In this document: piece after piece, positions 50,690 to 59,498 of the stretch | Layout of the letters: each line of letters opens with the position of its first letter | How positions within the stretch are numbered: position 1 is the first letter of the stretch | Source of the DNA: Streptomyces sp. CB09001 | GTDB taxonomy: Bacteria > Actinomycetota > Actinomycetes > Streptomycetales > Streptomycetaceae | Assembly: GCF_003369795.1 (NCBI RefSeq) | Contig: NZ_CP026730.1 | Span: 4,703,001 to 4,767,000 of the forward strand | Direction of reading: 5' to 3' | DNA length: 64,000 bases | The notes under the pieces: model-generated | The model's database searches: none | What the model was told of the DNA's origin: nothing | The model's input: only the letters and a program-made list of their open reading frames with translations | Program-made: the position numbers and the translations under genes

Positions 50690-53011
50690 ATGGGACGAGC
50701 GGAAGAGAGAAAAGCGCGACAGCGCGGTGGACGCCGCGCGGCGCCGAAACGCCGCCGTTCGTCGGGCGCGGGCGCGGCCGCGGGCGGGAAGGGCCGGATA
50801 CGCCGGCTGTTCACCTGGAAGAAGATCCTCGGCACGTTCTTCGGCCTCTGCCTGCTCGGCATGGGCGCCTTCATCGTGCTGTACATGATGATCGACATCC
50901 CCGAGGGCAACCCCGAGGCCGAGCTGCAGAGCAACGTCTACAAGTACAGCGACGGCAGCGTCATGGCCCGCACCGGGGACCGCAACCGCGAGATCGTCGA
51001 CCTCGCCAAGATCCCCAAGGACGTCCAGCGCACCTTCGTCGCCGCCGAGAACAAGACCTTCTACAAGGACGCGGGCGTCGACCTCAAGGGCACCGCGCGC
51101 GGCGTGTTCAACACCCTCTCCGGCAAGGGCGCGCAGGGCGGTTCGACGATCACCCAGCAGTACGTCAAGAACTACTACCTGACCCAGGACCAGACGGTCT
51201 CGCGCAAGCTGAAGGAACTGGTCATCTCCCTCAAGCTGGACCGGGAGAAGTCCAAGGACTACATCCTCGCCGGCTACATCAACACCAGCTACTACGGCCG
51301 GGGCGCCTACGGCATCCAGGCCGCCGCACAGGCCTACTACCGCGTCGACGCCGAGGACCTGACGGTCGAACAGGGCGCGTACCTCTCCGCGCTGCTCCAG
51401 GCGCCGAACCAGTACGACTGGGCGATCGCGAGCGAGACCGGCAAGAAGCTCGTGCAGCAGCGCTGGAACTACGTCCTGGACAACATGGTCGGGCAGGAGT
51501 GGCTGAGCGCGGGCGACCGGCAGAGCATGAAGTTCCCGGAGCCCAAGGAGCCCAAGGCCGCCGCCGGCAAGGAGGGCCAGGTCGGCTACCTGGTGGACGC
51601 GGCCGACTTCGCGCTCAAGAAGCAGCTCGTCGCCCAGGGCGCCGCCGAGGACATGGAGCAGGCCAAGGCCCTGGTGGACCTCGGCGGCTACACCGTCACC
51701 CTCAACATCGACAAGAAGAAGCAGACCGCGCTGGAGGAGGCGGTCAAGAAGCAGCTCACCGGCAAGCTGGACCCCGACAAGCGCAAGGTCGACGCCGACG
51801 TCCAGGCCGGAGCCGTCTCCGTCGACCCGAAGACGGGCTCCGTCGTCGCGATGTACGGCGGCGTGAACTACCTGAAGCACTTCACCAACAACGCCACCCG
51901 CGACGACTACCAGCCCGCCTCCACCTTCAAGCCGGTCATCCTCGCCGCCGCCGTCGACCACGACGCCGAGACCCAGGACGGCGTGCCGATCACGGCCAGC
52001 ACCCGCTACGACGGCGACAGCGAGCGCCCCGTGATGGACGGCGACAAGGAGGTCGGCTTCGCACCGCCCAACGAGGACGACCACGACTACGGCGAGATCG
52101 ACGTCCAGGAGGCGATGAACAAGTCCGTCAACTCCGTCTTCGCGCAGATGGGCATCGACGTCGGCATGCCCGAGGTCATGAAGGTCGCCGCCGACCTGGG
52201 CATGGACACCGAGGGCGAGCAGGCCGTGCCCGCGCAGACCCTGGGCAGTATGGGCGCCAGCCCGCTGGAGATGGCAGGCGTCTACGCCACCTTCGACAAC
52301 CACGGCAAGAAGGTCACCCCGGCGATCGTGAAGTCGGTCGAGCACAAGGACCGCACGATCGAGATGCCCGACCCCATCGGCGAGCAGATCATCAGCCGGG
52401 AGGCCGCCGACACGGTGACCTCGGTACTCACCGGCGTGGTCAACGACGGTACGGCCAAGACCTCCGTGCGGGAGAACCCGCTGCGCGACGGGCAGAAGGT
52501 GGCCGGCAAGACCGGTACGTCCGACAACAACAAGTCCGCCTGGTTCACCGGCTTCACCCCCGGCCTCGTCACCTCCGTCGGCCTGTTCGGCGAGGACGAC
52601 AAGCCGCCGCACGCGCAGGTCCCGATGTACAAGGCGGCCGGGGTCGACTACCGCGTCAACGGCGGTGGCCCGCCGGCGGAGATCTGGGCCGCGTACACCT
52701 TCGGCGTGATGGACGAGGTCACCGAGTTCGACCTGGAGACCAAGCAGGGCGCCGCGGTGCAGCCCACCAAGTCGCCGTCCACCTCCCAGTCGCCGAGCCG
52801 GTCGCCGAGCCGGGAGGAGACCAGCGAGGCGCCCGAGACGGAGGCGCCGGAGACCCAGGAACCGACGTCCGAGGCGCCGGAGACCGAGGATCCGCCGGAG
52901 TCGCCCTCGCAGTCGCCGTCGAACAGCCCGTCGACCCAGCTGCCGCCCACGGGAGGGACGTCCACCGAGCCGGAGAACCCGGACTTCCCCGGCGGGGACT
53001 GGCAGCAGTAG
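50690..53011 (+). CDS. Class A penicillin-binding protein (transglycosylase/transpeptidase)
   Basis: The protein has 773 residues from the ATG at 50690 (GGAGCGG upstream). A basic cytoplasmic tail of about 42 residues and one membrane anchor (about 46-68) precede the GT51 transglycosylase domain (about 85-260; catalytic Glu120 in AAENKTFY, GGSTITQQYVKN) and the transpeptidase domain (about 370-690; Ser411 in ASTFK, SVN at 479-481, KTG at 607-609). The C-terminal tail is an acidic Ser/Pro/Glu-rich stretch of about 75 residues. It polymerises and crosslinks peptidoglycan. Confidence 0.95.
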   Translation: MGRAEERKARQRGGRRAAPKRRRSSGAGAAAGGKGRIRRLFTWKKILGTFFGLCLLGMGAFIVLYMMIDIPEGNPEAELQSNVYKYSDGSVMARTGDRNREIVDLAKIPKDVQRTFVAAENKTFYKDAGVDLKGTARGVFNTLSGKGAQGGSTITQQYVKNYYLTQDQTVSRKLKELVISLKLDREKSKDYILAGYINTSYYGRGAYGIQAAAQAYYRVDAEDLTVEQGAYLSALLQAPNQYDWAIASETGKKLVQQRWNYVLDNMVGQEWLSAGDRQSMKFPEPKEPKAAAGKEGQVGYLVDAADFALKKQLVAQGAAEDMEQAKALVDLGGYTVTLNIDKKKQTALEEAVKKQLTGKLDPDKRKVDADVQAGAVSVDPKTGSVVAMYGGVNYLKHFTNNATRDDYQPASTFKPVILAAAVDHDAETQDGVPITASTRYDGDSERPVMDGDKEVGFAPPNEDDHDYGEIDVQEAMNKSVNSVFAQMGIDVGMPEVMKVAADLGMDTEGEQAVPAQTLGSMGASPLEMAGVYATFDNHGKKVTPAIVKSVEHKDRTIEMPDPIGEQIISREAADTVTSVLTGVVNDGTAKTSVRENPLRDGQKVAGKTGTSDNNKSAWFTGFTPGLVTSVGLFGEDDKPPHAQVPMYKAAGVDYRVNGGGPPAEIWAAYTFGVMDEVTEFDLETKQGAAVQPTKSPSTSQSPSRSPSREETSEAPETEAPETQEPTSEAPETEDPPESPSQSPSNSPSTQLPPTGGTSTEPENPDFPGGDWQQ

Positions 53012-53034
53012 ACCGCCAGGAGTCGCGGACACGC

Positions 53035-53072
53035 GTGAAGGGGCGCCCGGTGCTCACCGGGCGCCCCTTCAC
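53035..53072. terminator. Strong bidirectional terminator
   Basis: A perfect 17-base stem with a four-base loop (GCTC) lies between the convergent PBP and SpoIIE-type genes. The last bases of the 3' arm are CCTTCAC, so the T tract is short. Confidence 0.85.
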
Positions 53073-53096
53073 ACGCCGCCGCTTCTGGCGTCGCCC

Positions 53097-55295
53097 CTAG
53101 CCGCGGTTCAGCTCGAACCACACCACCTTGCCGGTGCTCAGGCGCGTCGCGCCCCAGCGCCGGGCCAGCCGGTTCACCAGGTACAGCCCACGACCGCCCT
53201 CGTCGGTCGCCCGCGCCTGCCGCAGCCGGGGGAGCTGCGGCACGTCGTCGCCGACCTCGCAGCGCAGCACGTCCGTGCGCAGCAGCCGCAGCGTGACCGG
53301 CTTGGAGGCGTACCGCACCGCGTTGGTCACCACCTCGCTGACGAGCAGCTCCACGGCGTCCGTCAGGTCCTCCATGCCCCAGCGGGCGAGAGCGCGCCGG
53401 GCCAGGCGCCGGGCCTTGCCGGGTGCCGCGTCCTCCGGCTCCAGGAACCAGTACGCCACGTCGCTGGGCGCGATGCCGTCGAAGCGGGCGGCGAGCAGCG
53501 CGATGTCGTCGTCCCGGTCGCCCGGGCCGAGCATGTCCAGCACCTCGTCGCAGAGGGCTTCCAGGGGCGGCGGATGGTCGGGACCGGTGAGCTGCGCGGT
53601 CGCCGCCAGCCGCTCCCGCAGCTGCTCTATGCCGGTCCACACGTCCCGCAGCCGGGACTCGACCAGCCCGTCGGTGTAGAGGAGCAGGGTCGCACCGGCC
53701 GGGGCGTCCAGCTCCACCGCCTCGAAGTCCACACCGCCCACCCCGATCGGGGCGCCGGCCGGCACCCGCAGCACCTCGGCGTGGCCGTCCATGTGCAGCA
53801 GCACCGGCGGCGGGTGGCCGGCGTTGGCGACGGTGATGCGGTGCGAGACCGGGTCGTACACCGCGTACAGGCAGGTCGCCATCCGGTCGGTGCCCAGCCG
53901 TTGCGCCTGCTCGTCCAGGTGGTGCAGCACCTCCTGCGGCGGCAGGTCGAGCCCGGCCAGGGTCTGCGCCGTGGTCCGCAGCTGGCCCATGATGGCCGCC
54001 GACGTCATGGAGTGGCCCATCACGTCCCCGACGACCAGCGCGACCCGGCTGCCCGGCAGCGGGATGGCGTCGTACCAGTCGCCGCCCACCCGCGCGGTCT
54101 CGGCGGCCGGGAGGTAGCGGGAGGCCAGCCGTACGCCGGTGCAGCGCGGCAGGTTCTCCGGGAGCATCGTGCGCTGCAGCTCGTCGGCGATGTACGCCTC
54201 CCGCCCGTACAGCACCGCCTTGTCGATGCCCAGCGCGCTGTGCGTGGCGAGCTGCGCGGCCACCAGCAGGTCGTCGGCCTCGAAGGGGATGCGCTCCGGA
54301 CCGCGCAGGAACAGCGCGGCGCCGATCACCCGGCGTCGGCCGCGCAGCGGCGCGAGGATCGCCCTGCGGCCGTCGGGCAGGGCGAAGTCGAGGTCCTCGC
54401 CCAGCAGTTCGGGCAGCGCGGCGCGGGCGGCCGGGGTGTCCGTGAAGACCGGGCGCACCCCGCGCAGCACCTCGGCCAGCGCGCTGCCCGGCCGTACCTC
54501 GCACAGCTCGGCGCCGACCGTCTCCAGCTCGGTGGGTTCGGGCTGGGGCACGGGGGCGAAGCCGCCCTCGGTGTCCCGCTCGGCCGGTATGCGGTCGGTG
54601 CGCCGCAGCCGCAGTACCAGCGGGCCGGTGGGCCGCTCGTCGCCGACCGGCAGCGGCTCGCGCAGATAGACGAGGATGGCGTCCGAGAACGTGGGCACGG
54701 TGGCCCGGCACAGCCCCATCACGATCTCGTCCAGGTCCATGCCCCGGGCGATCCGCCGGGTCGCGGCGCCCACGAAGCGCAGCCGGTCCCCGTCCCGCCG
54801 CATGGGCGTGGGCTGCCCGGGCGCGGTGAGCTGCCCGGTACGCCGGTCCGGCTCCGGCGGTGCGCCGCGGCGGCCCGTGGCGCCGGCCGGCGCCTCGGAC
54901 CCCGGCCGCACCGGAGCGGCCTGCCCGCCGCCGGGCAGGCCGGCCGAGGACACGCCGTCCGGCGGCGCGACCCCCGGCGCCGCGCCGGACGGCTCACCGC
55001 CCGGCTGCCCGCCGTCCGGCTGTACGGGGACGCCCTCGGACCCGGGCCGGGAACGGTGCGTGTCGGGCTCCGCCGCCTGCTCGGCGCCCGGCTGGGAGTG
55101 CTCCAGGGCCCCCGGGGAGTCCCCGCCCGCGGCGGGCGGTGTCTGACCGGTGCGCCCCTGGGCCGGTAACGCCGACCCGGAGGCGCGCGGCGGCACGGGG
55201 GCAGGCAGGAGCGCCCCGCGGGGATCCGTGGGGTCGGCGCCCGTCGAGGGGCGGTCGAAGGAGGTCGGGTGCTCCGTCACGCGTGTCGAATCCAT
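53097..55295 (-). CDS. GAF-SpoIIE phosphatase-HATPase regulatory protein
   Basis: The protein has 732 residues. A disordered Pro/Gly/Glu-rich N-terminus (about 1-160) is followed by a GAF-type sensor (about 180-375), a SpoIIE/PP2C phosphatase domain (about 390-590; VGGDWYDAIPL, VVGDVMGH, ANAGHPPPVL, YTDGLVESR, DRDDDIALL) and a C-terminal HATPase_c kinase domain of the RsbW type (about 600-732; LLVSEVVTNAVRYA, DEGGRGLYLVNRLARRWG). It can dephosphorylate an anti-sigma antagonist while its kinase domain binds one, so it acts in sigma-B-like partner switching. No partner genes lie adjacent. Confidence 0.92.
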   Translation of the reverse strand: MDSTRVTEHPTSFDRPSTGADPTDPRGALLPAPVPPRASGSALPAQGRTGQTPPAAGGDSPGALEHSQPGAEQAAEPDTHRSRPGSEGVPVQPDGGQPGGEPSGAAPGVAPPDGVSSAGLPGGGQAAPVRPGSEAPAGATGRRGAPPEPDRRTGQLTAPGQPTPMRRDGDRLRFVGAATRRIARGMDLDEIVMGLCRATVPTFSDAILVYLREPLPVGDERPTGPLVLRLRRTDRIPAERDTEGGFAPVPQPEPTELETVGAELCEVRPGSALAEVLRGVRPVFTDTPAARAALPELLGEDLDFALPDGRRAILAPLRGRRRVIGAALFLRGPERIPFEADDLLVAAQLATHSALGIDKAVLYGREAYIADELQRTMLPENLPRCTGVRLASRYLPAAETARVGGDWYDAIPLPGSRVALVVGDVMGHSMTSAAIMGQLRTTAQTLAGLDLPPQEVLHHLDEQAQRLGTDRMATCLYAVYDPVSHRITVANAGHPPPVLLHMDGHAEVLRVPAGAPIGVGGVDFEAVELDAPAGATLLLYTDGLVESRLRDVWTGIEQLRERLAATAQLTGPDHPPPLEALCDEVLDMLGPGDRDDDIALLAARFDGIAPSDVAYWFLEPEDAAPGKARRLARRALARWGMEDLTDAVELLVSEVVTNAVRYASKPVTLRLLRTDVLRCEVGDDVPQLPRLRQARATDEGGRGLYLVNRLARRWGATRLSTGKVVWFELNRG

Positions 55296-55577
55296 CCGTC
55301 CGGGACTGCGCGCGGCGCGTGCAGTTCGTCCCGCAGAAATCCCGATACCCGCAATCCGTGCCCAAGGAACGGGGTTCCCGCGTGGTCAGAGGCTGTTCCT
55401 GTGTCACCGGCGGACCGTCTGCGGCCCGCCCGCGTGTTGCCCTCGTACCCCTCGCTCACGTCCTGCCGCCCCTCGGTGACGATCGGTCAAGCACAGCGCA
55501 CGCTCCGCCGGTTGCCGCTGCCGCGCTCATTGCGGAGGACGATCCTACGTTTCTTGCCGGGGGGCACATCAAGGGTC

Positions 55578-56282
55578 TCATGAGGAGACGTGCGCGGGCG
55601 TGCGATCCCAGTCCCCCGGCAGCGACGGTACCGGCCACGCCGGATCGGGCCGCCAGTGCTCCCAGCCGTCGGCGAACGGCGACCCCCAGGCACGGATCTC
55701 CGCCACCGCGGACCGACCCGCCCGGCGCACCCGCTCGGCCGAGGCGGGGTCCATCAGGCCGTCCCGCCGGGCCTGCGCGAACTCGTCCTCGTCCCGCCAG
55801 TGCCAAGTGCGGTCCGGATGGACGGAGATGTCCAGGAAATGGTCCTCCGAGTCGACCCCGCCCTCCCAACGGGTCAGCGGCCGCTCCAGGTTCACGTACC
55901 AGTTCTTGAACCGCCAGCCCGGATCCCAGAACAGCCACACCGACCAGGCCTCGCCGGGCCGCGCCAGCTTCAGCACCCCCGTGCCGAACCACCGGTCGCG
56001 CTGCACGGCGCGCGGCTTGGTGTAGCGCGTGGCCAGCGGTTCCAGGTGTACGGGCGTGCCGTCGGCCAGGACCGGCTTCACACACTCGGTGCCGGGCGCC
56101 AGCCACACGGCGAGCAGGTCGGCGTCGTCCCGTACGACGGTGACGGGGCGCGCGATGTGGACGTGCGGGCCGCCGTTCTCCCGGTACCGCCACAGGATGT
56201 GGCTGCCGGGCGCCCAGTGTTCCACCGGGCCCGGCGGGCCCTCCGCCCCCGCCGCCGCGCTCACCGCTTCTCCGTCTGCCAT
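55578..56282 (-). CDS. DUF402 domain protein
   Basis: The 234-residue protein has the DUF402 (FomD-like) fold in its middle part: HILWRYRENGGPHVHIARP, then VWLFWDPGWRFKNWYVNLERPL and DHFLDISVHPDRTWHWRDEDEF. The FomD/DUF402 fold includes nucleotide-monophosphate ester hydrolases that use Mn or Co; acidic residues in LDISVHPD are candidate ligands. It stands between the SpoIIE-type phosphatase and fumC on the same strand, with separate spacing. Confidence 0.85.
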   Translation of the reverse strand: MADGEAVSAAAGAEGPPGPVEHWAPGSHILWRYRENGGPHVHIARPVTVVRDDADLLAVWLAPGTECVKPVLADGTPVHLEPLATRYTKPRAVQRDRWFGTGVLKLARPGEAWSVWLFWDPGWRFKNWYVNLERPLTRWEGGVDSEDHFLDISVHPDRTWHWRDEDEFAQARRDGLMDPASAERVRRAGRSAVAEIRAWGSPFADGWEHWRPDPAWPVPSLPGDWDRTPAHVSS

Positions 56283-56370
56283 GGAGAGATATTAGGTGCC
56301 ATGGCCAATCGACGCGCCGAAGATCGCGAGAGCGTGCGCCGGCGTACGCCCCCGTGATCGCCGGGACCTC

Positions 56371-57756
56371 TCACGGGCGGGTCATCCGCAGCACGTCCAG
56401 GGCCTCGTACAGCTGCTCCTTCGTGAGGTCGCCGCGTTCCACGTACCCGCCCTCCAGCACGACCTGGCGGATCGTCCTCCGCTCGGCCAGCGCCTTCTTG
56501 GCGACCTTGGCGGCCTCCTCGTACCCGATGTACTTGTTCAGCGGCGTGACCACGGACGGCGAGGACTCGGCGTACTCGCGGGCCCGCTCGGGGTGCGCCA
56601 CGATCCCGTCCACGGTGCGGTCGGCGAGCAGCCGGGAGACGTTGGCGAGCAGCCGTACCGACTCCAGTACGTTCTTGGCGATGACCGGCAGCATGACGTT
56701 CAGCTCGAAGTTGCCCGCCGCGCCCGCCGCGGCGACCGTCGCGTCGTTGCCCGTGACCTGGGCGGCGACCATGAGGACCGCCTCGGGGATCACCGGGTTG
56801 ACCTTGCCGGGCATGATGGACGAGCCGGGCTGGAGGTCGGGCAGCGAGATCTCCGCGAGTCCGGTGCGCGGCCCGGACGCCATCCAGCGCAGGTCGTTGG
56901 CGATCTTCGTCAGTCCGACGCCGATGGTCCGCAGCTGCCCGCTGGTCTCGACGATGCCGTCCCGGGCGCCCTGCGCCTCGAAGTGGTCGCGCGCCTCGGT
57001 CAGCGGCAGCCCCGTCGCGCGGGCCACCTCCGCGATGACGGCGGCGGAGAAGCCGGGCGGGGTGTTGATGCCGGTGCCCACGGCGGTGCCGCCCAGCGGC
57101 AGCTCGGCGAGGCGGGGGAGCGACGCCCGAAGCCGCTCGATGCCGTACCGCACCTGGGCCGCGTAGCCGCCGAACTCCTGTCCCAGGGTGACGGGTGTGG
57201 CGTCCATGAGGTGCGTACGCCCGGACTTCACCACGTCGGCGAACTCCACCGCCTTGCGCTCCAGGGCGCCGGCGAGGTGGTCCAGGGCCGGGACCAGGTC
57301 GCGGGTGACGGCGGCGGTGGCGGCGATGTGGATCGAGGACGGGAAGACGTCGTTGGACGACTGGGAGGCGTTGACGTGGTCGTTGGGATGCACGTCGCGG
57401 CCGAGCCGTTCACTCGCCAGGGTGGCGACGACCTCGTTGGTGTTCATGTTGGACGAGGTCCCGGACCCGGTCTGGAACACGTCGACGGGGAAGTGCTCGT
57501 CCCACTTCCCCTCGGCGACCTCGGCGGCCGCCTCCCGGATCGCGTCGGCGACATCCCGGTCGAGCACGCCCAGCTCGGCGTTGACCTTCGCCGCCGCGCC
57601 CTTGATCCGCGCGAGCGCCTCGATGTGCGCGCGCTCGATGCGCTGCCCGGAGACGGGGAAGTTCTCGACGGCGCGCTGTGTCTGGGCGCGCCACTTGGCG
57701 TCCGCGGGGACGCGGACCTCGCCCATGGAGTCGTGCTCGATGCGGTATTCGCTCAT
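56371..57756 (-). CDS. fumC: Class II fumarate hydratase
   Basis: The protein has 461 residues. It has the fumarase/aspartase signature GSSIMPGKVNP (about 317-327), the substrate segments TGSGTSSNMNTNEV, NASQSSNDVFP and SGRTHLMDATPVTLG, and the catalytic His/Ser region. It converts fumarate to malate in the TCA cycle without an iron-sulfur cluster, so it keeps working under oxidative stress. A second, iron-sulfur-dependent fumarase lies 1.7 kb away. Confidence 0.96.
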   Translation of the reverse strand: MSEYRIEHDSMGEVRVPADAKWRAQTQRAVENFPVSGQRIERAHIEALARIKGAAAKVNAELGVLDRDVADAIREAAAEVAEGKWDEHFPVDVFQTGSGTSSNMNTNEVVATLASERLGRDVHPNDHVNASQSSNDVFPSSIHIAATAAVTRDLVPALDHLAGALERKAVEFADVVKSGRTHLMDATPVTLGQEFGGYAAQVRYGIERLRASLPRLAELPLGGTAVGTGINTPPGFSAAVIAEVARATGLPLTEARDHFEAQGARDGIVETSGQLRTIGVGLTKIANDLRWMASGPRTGLAEISLPDLQPGSSIMPGKVNPVIPEAVLMVAAQVTGNDATVAAAGAAGNFELNVMLPVIAKNVLESVRLLANVSRLLADRTVDGIVAHPERAREYAESSPSVVTPLNKYIGYEEAAKVAKKALAERRTIRQVVLEGGYVERGDLTKEQLYEALDVLRMTRP

Positions 57757-57847
57757 ACCGGGTACAGCGTGCGGGGCGACGCGGATGTTCCGGGGCCGGG
57801 CCGAACGGGTGCCGGGTGACGCCGTGATCCGGCACCCGCCCGGCGGG

Positions 57848-59254
57848 TCAGCCCGCCAGCAGGCTCACGTCGTCCAGGACGAAGCTCGTCTGCAGGCTGC
57901 CGTCCTCGCTGCCGGTGAAGCTCAGGGCCACCTGCCGGCCGGCGTGGGCGCCGAGGTCGACCGTGCGCTGCACGTAGCCGTCGCGGGCGTCCGCGTTGGA
58001 CAGGGTGGCGAGCGTGGTGCCGTCGGCCTTCACCTTGAAGGTGTCGTACGCCGTCGTCCCCGACTCGTCGGTGTCGATGTGCAGCCAGTACGTCAGCCGG
58101 GTGCATCCGGTCGGCACGGTCACCGTCTGGCCGACCGACTCGGTGTGCGTGGAACCGTAGCCGGCCAGCCAGGAGAAGCGGGTCCCGGTGTGCGCCGACT
58201 GGCCCGAGTGGGCGCCGATGGTGCCGGTGTCCCCGGTCCACGGCGAGCTGCCGCTCTCGAAACCGCCGTTGGCGACGGGGTCGGTGTCGCAACCGCCGCC
58301 CCCGTCGTCGCCGGTGCCCACGGCGCGCTGCCAGATGGTGTACGCGATGCCGTCCGACGCCCGGTCCAGGCCGGTGGTGTTGATGTTGTCCAGGTTGTCG
58401 CACGACCGGTGGTAGCAAGGGTCGTACGAGGAGCCGGCGGTGCCGCCCCACTTGGCGGCCTGTGCGGAGGTCTTGCGGGCACCGGCGCCCATCGCGTAGC
58501 CGGAGGTCGGGATGCCGTACTGCTCGAAGGAGTAGTCGTCGCTGCGCCCGGCGCCCTCGGTGTTCTCCTCGGGCTGCAGGCCCAGCGAGTCCCAGTACGC
58601 CTTCATCGGCGCGGCGGCGGCCGAGGTGACGTGGTTGACGAAGTAGCCGCCGTTGGTGGAGGCGACCATGTCGAAGTTGTAGTACGCCGCGATGGCGGAC
58701 CGCTGCGCCGAGGAGAGCGAGCGGACGTAGAAGTCGGAGCCGTTGAGGCCCTGTTCCTCGTCGGTCCACCAGGCGAAGCGGACCCGGGCCTTCATCGTCG
58801 GGTTCTGCCGCGCCAGGGTCAGGGCGTTCTCCAGGAGGGCGGCCGAGCCCGATCCGTTGTCGTTCATTCCGGGGCCCGCCGAGACGCTGTCGAGGTGGGC
58901 GCCGAACATGTACACATTGCCTGCGTCGCCGTGCGGCCACTCGGCGATCAGGTTGGGGCCGGCGCCGCTGCTGCAACCGGAGGAGCACGGCTGCTCGGTG
59001 ACGGTGTAACCGGCCGCCTGCAGCTTGCCCTTCACGTAGGCGACGGAGTCGCGGTACCCCTGGCCGGCCGAGTGGCGGGTGCCGCCGTTGCGTCCGGCTA
59101 TGGAGTGCAGTTCGGTCAGGTGCGCCTTCACCTTCGTCACGTCGACGTCGGGCGACTGGGCGGTGGGCGCGGAGCCGGCGGCGACGGCGGGGAGTGTGCC
59201 GAGACCGAGCACGACGGCGAGGGACAGGCTCGCCACGGCGAATCTTCGTTTCAC
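57848..59254 (-). CDS. Secreted M28 aminopeptidase with C-terminal beta domain
   Basis: The protein has 468 residues; the GTG at 59254 has GGAGG six bases upstream. The signal peptide (VKRRFAVASLSLAVVLGLG) ends near residue 26. The catalytic M28 domain (about 35-310) shows zinc ligands His (FGAHLDS), Asp (NDNGSG), Glu pair (TDEEQGLNG), Asp (NFDMVAS) and His (PCYHRSCDN), as in Streptomyces griseus aminopeptidase. After a Gly/Asp linker a jelly-roll domain (about 322-468) may bind carbohydrate or substrate. It releases N-terminal residues from peptides outside the cell. Confidence 0.93.
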   Translation of the reverse strand: MKRRFAVASLSLAVVLGLGTLPAVAAGSAPTAQSPDVDVTKVKAHLTELHSIAGRNGGTRHSAGQGYRDSVAYVKGKLQAAGYTVTEQPCSSGCSSGAGPNLIAEWPHGDAGNVYMFGAHLDSVSAGPGMNDNGSGSAALLENALTLARQNPTMKARVRFAWWTDEEQGLNGSDFYVRSLSSAQRSAIAAYYNFDMVASTNGGYFVNHVTSAAAAPMKAYWDSLGLQPEENTEGAGRSDDYSFEQYGIPTSGYAMGAGARKTSAQAAKWGGTAGSSYDPCYHRSCDNLDNINTTGLDRASDGIAYTIWQRAVGTGDDGGGGCDTDPVANGGFESGSSPWTGDTGTIGAHSGQSAHTGTRFSWLAGYGSTHTESVGQTVTVPTGCTRLTYWLHIDTDESGTTAYDTFKVKADGTTLATLSNADARDGYVQRTVDLGAHAGRQVALSFTGSEDGSLQTSFVLDDVSLLAG

Positions 59255-59498
59255 CTTGGTCCTCCAGAAGTGGCTGAGGGGTGGCCACGCAGGGCAGGTA
59301 CGCATGGCATGTCCATGTCGGAGCGGCGAAAGACTCACAGTGCGAGCCGGGGCAGTCAATGGAACGGACGCCCGGAACGGCAGGTTGTCCGAAAGATGAA
59401 CCACATGTCCGTTATCCGGACATGAGGGGAGAGGCCAAAGGCCGGCCCGGACGGGTCCGGACCGGCCTTTCGCCGAGCGAGCGGAGGAGCGAGGCGGG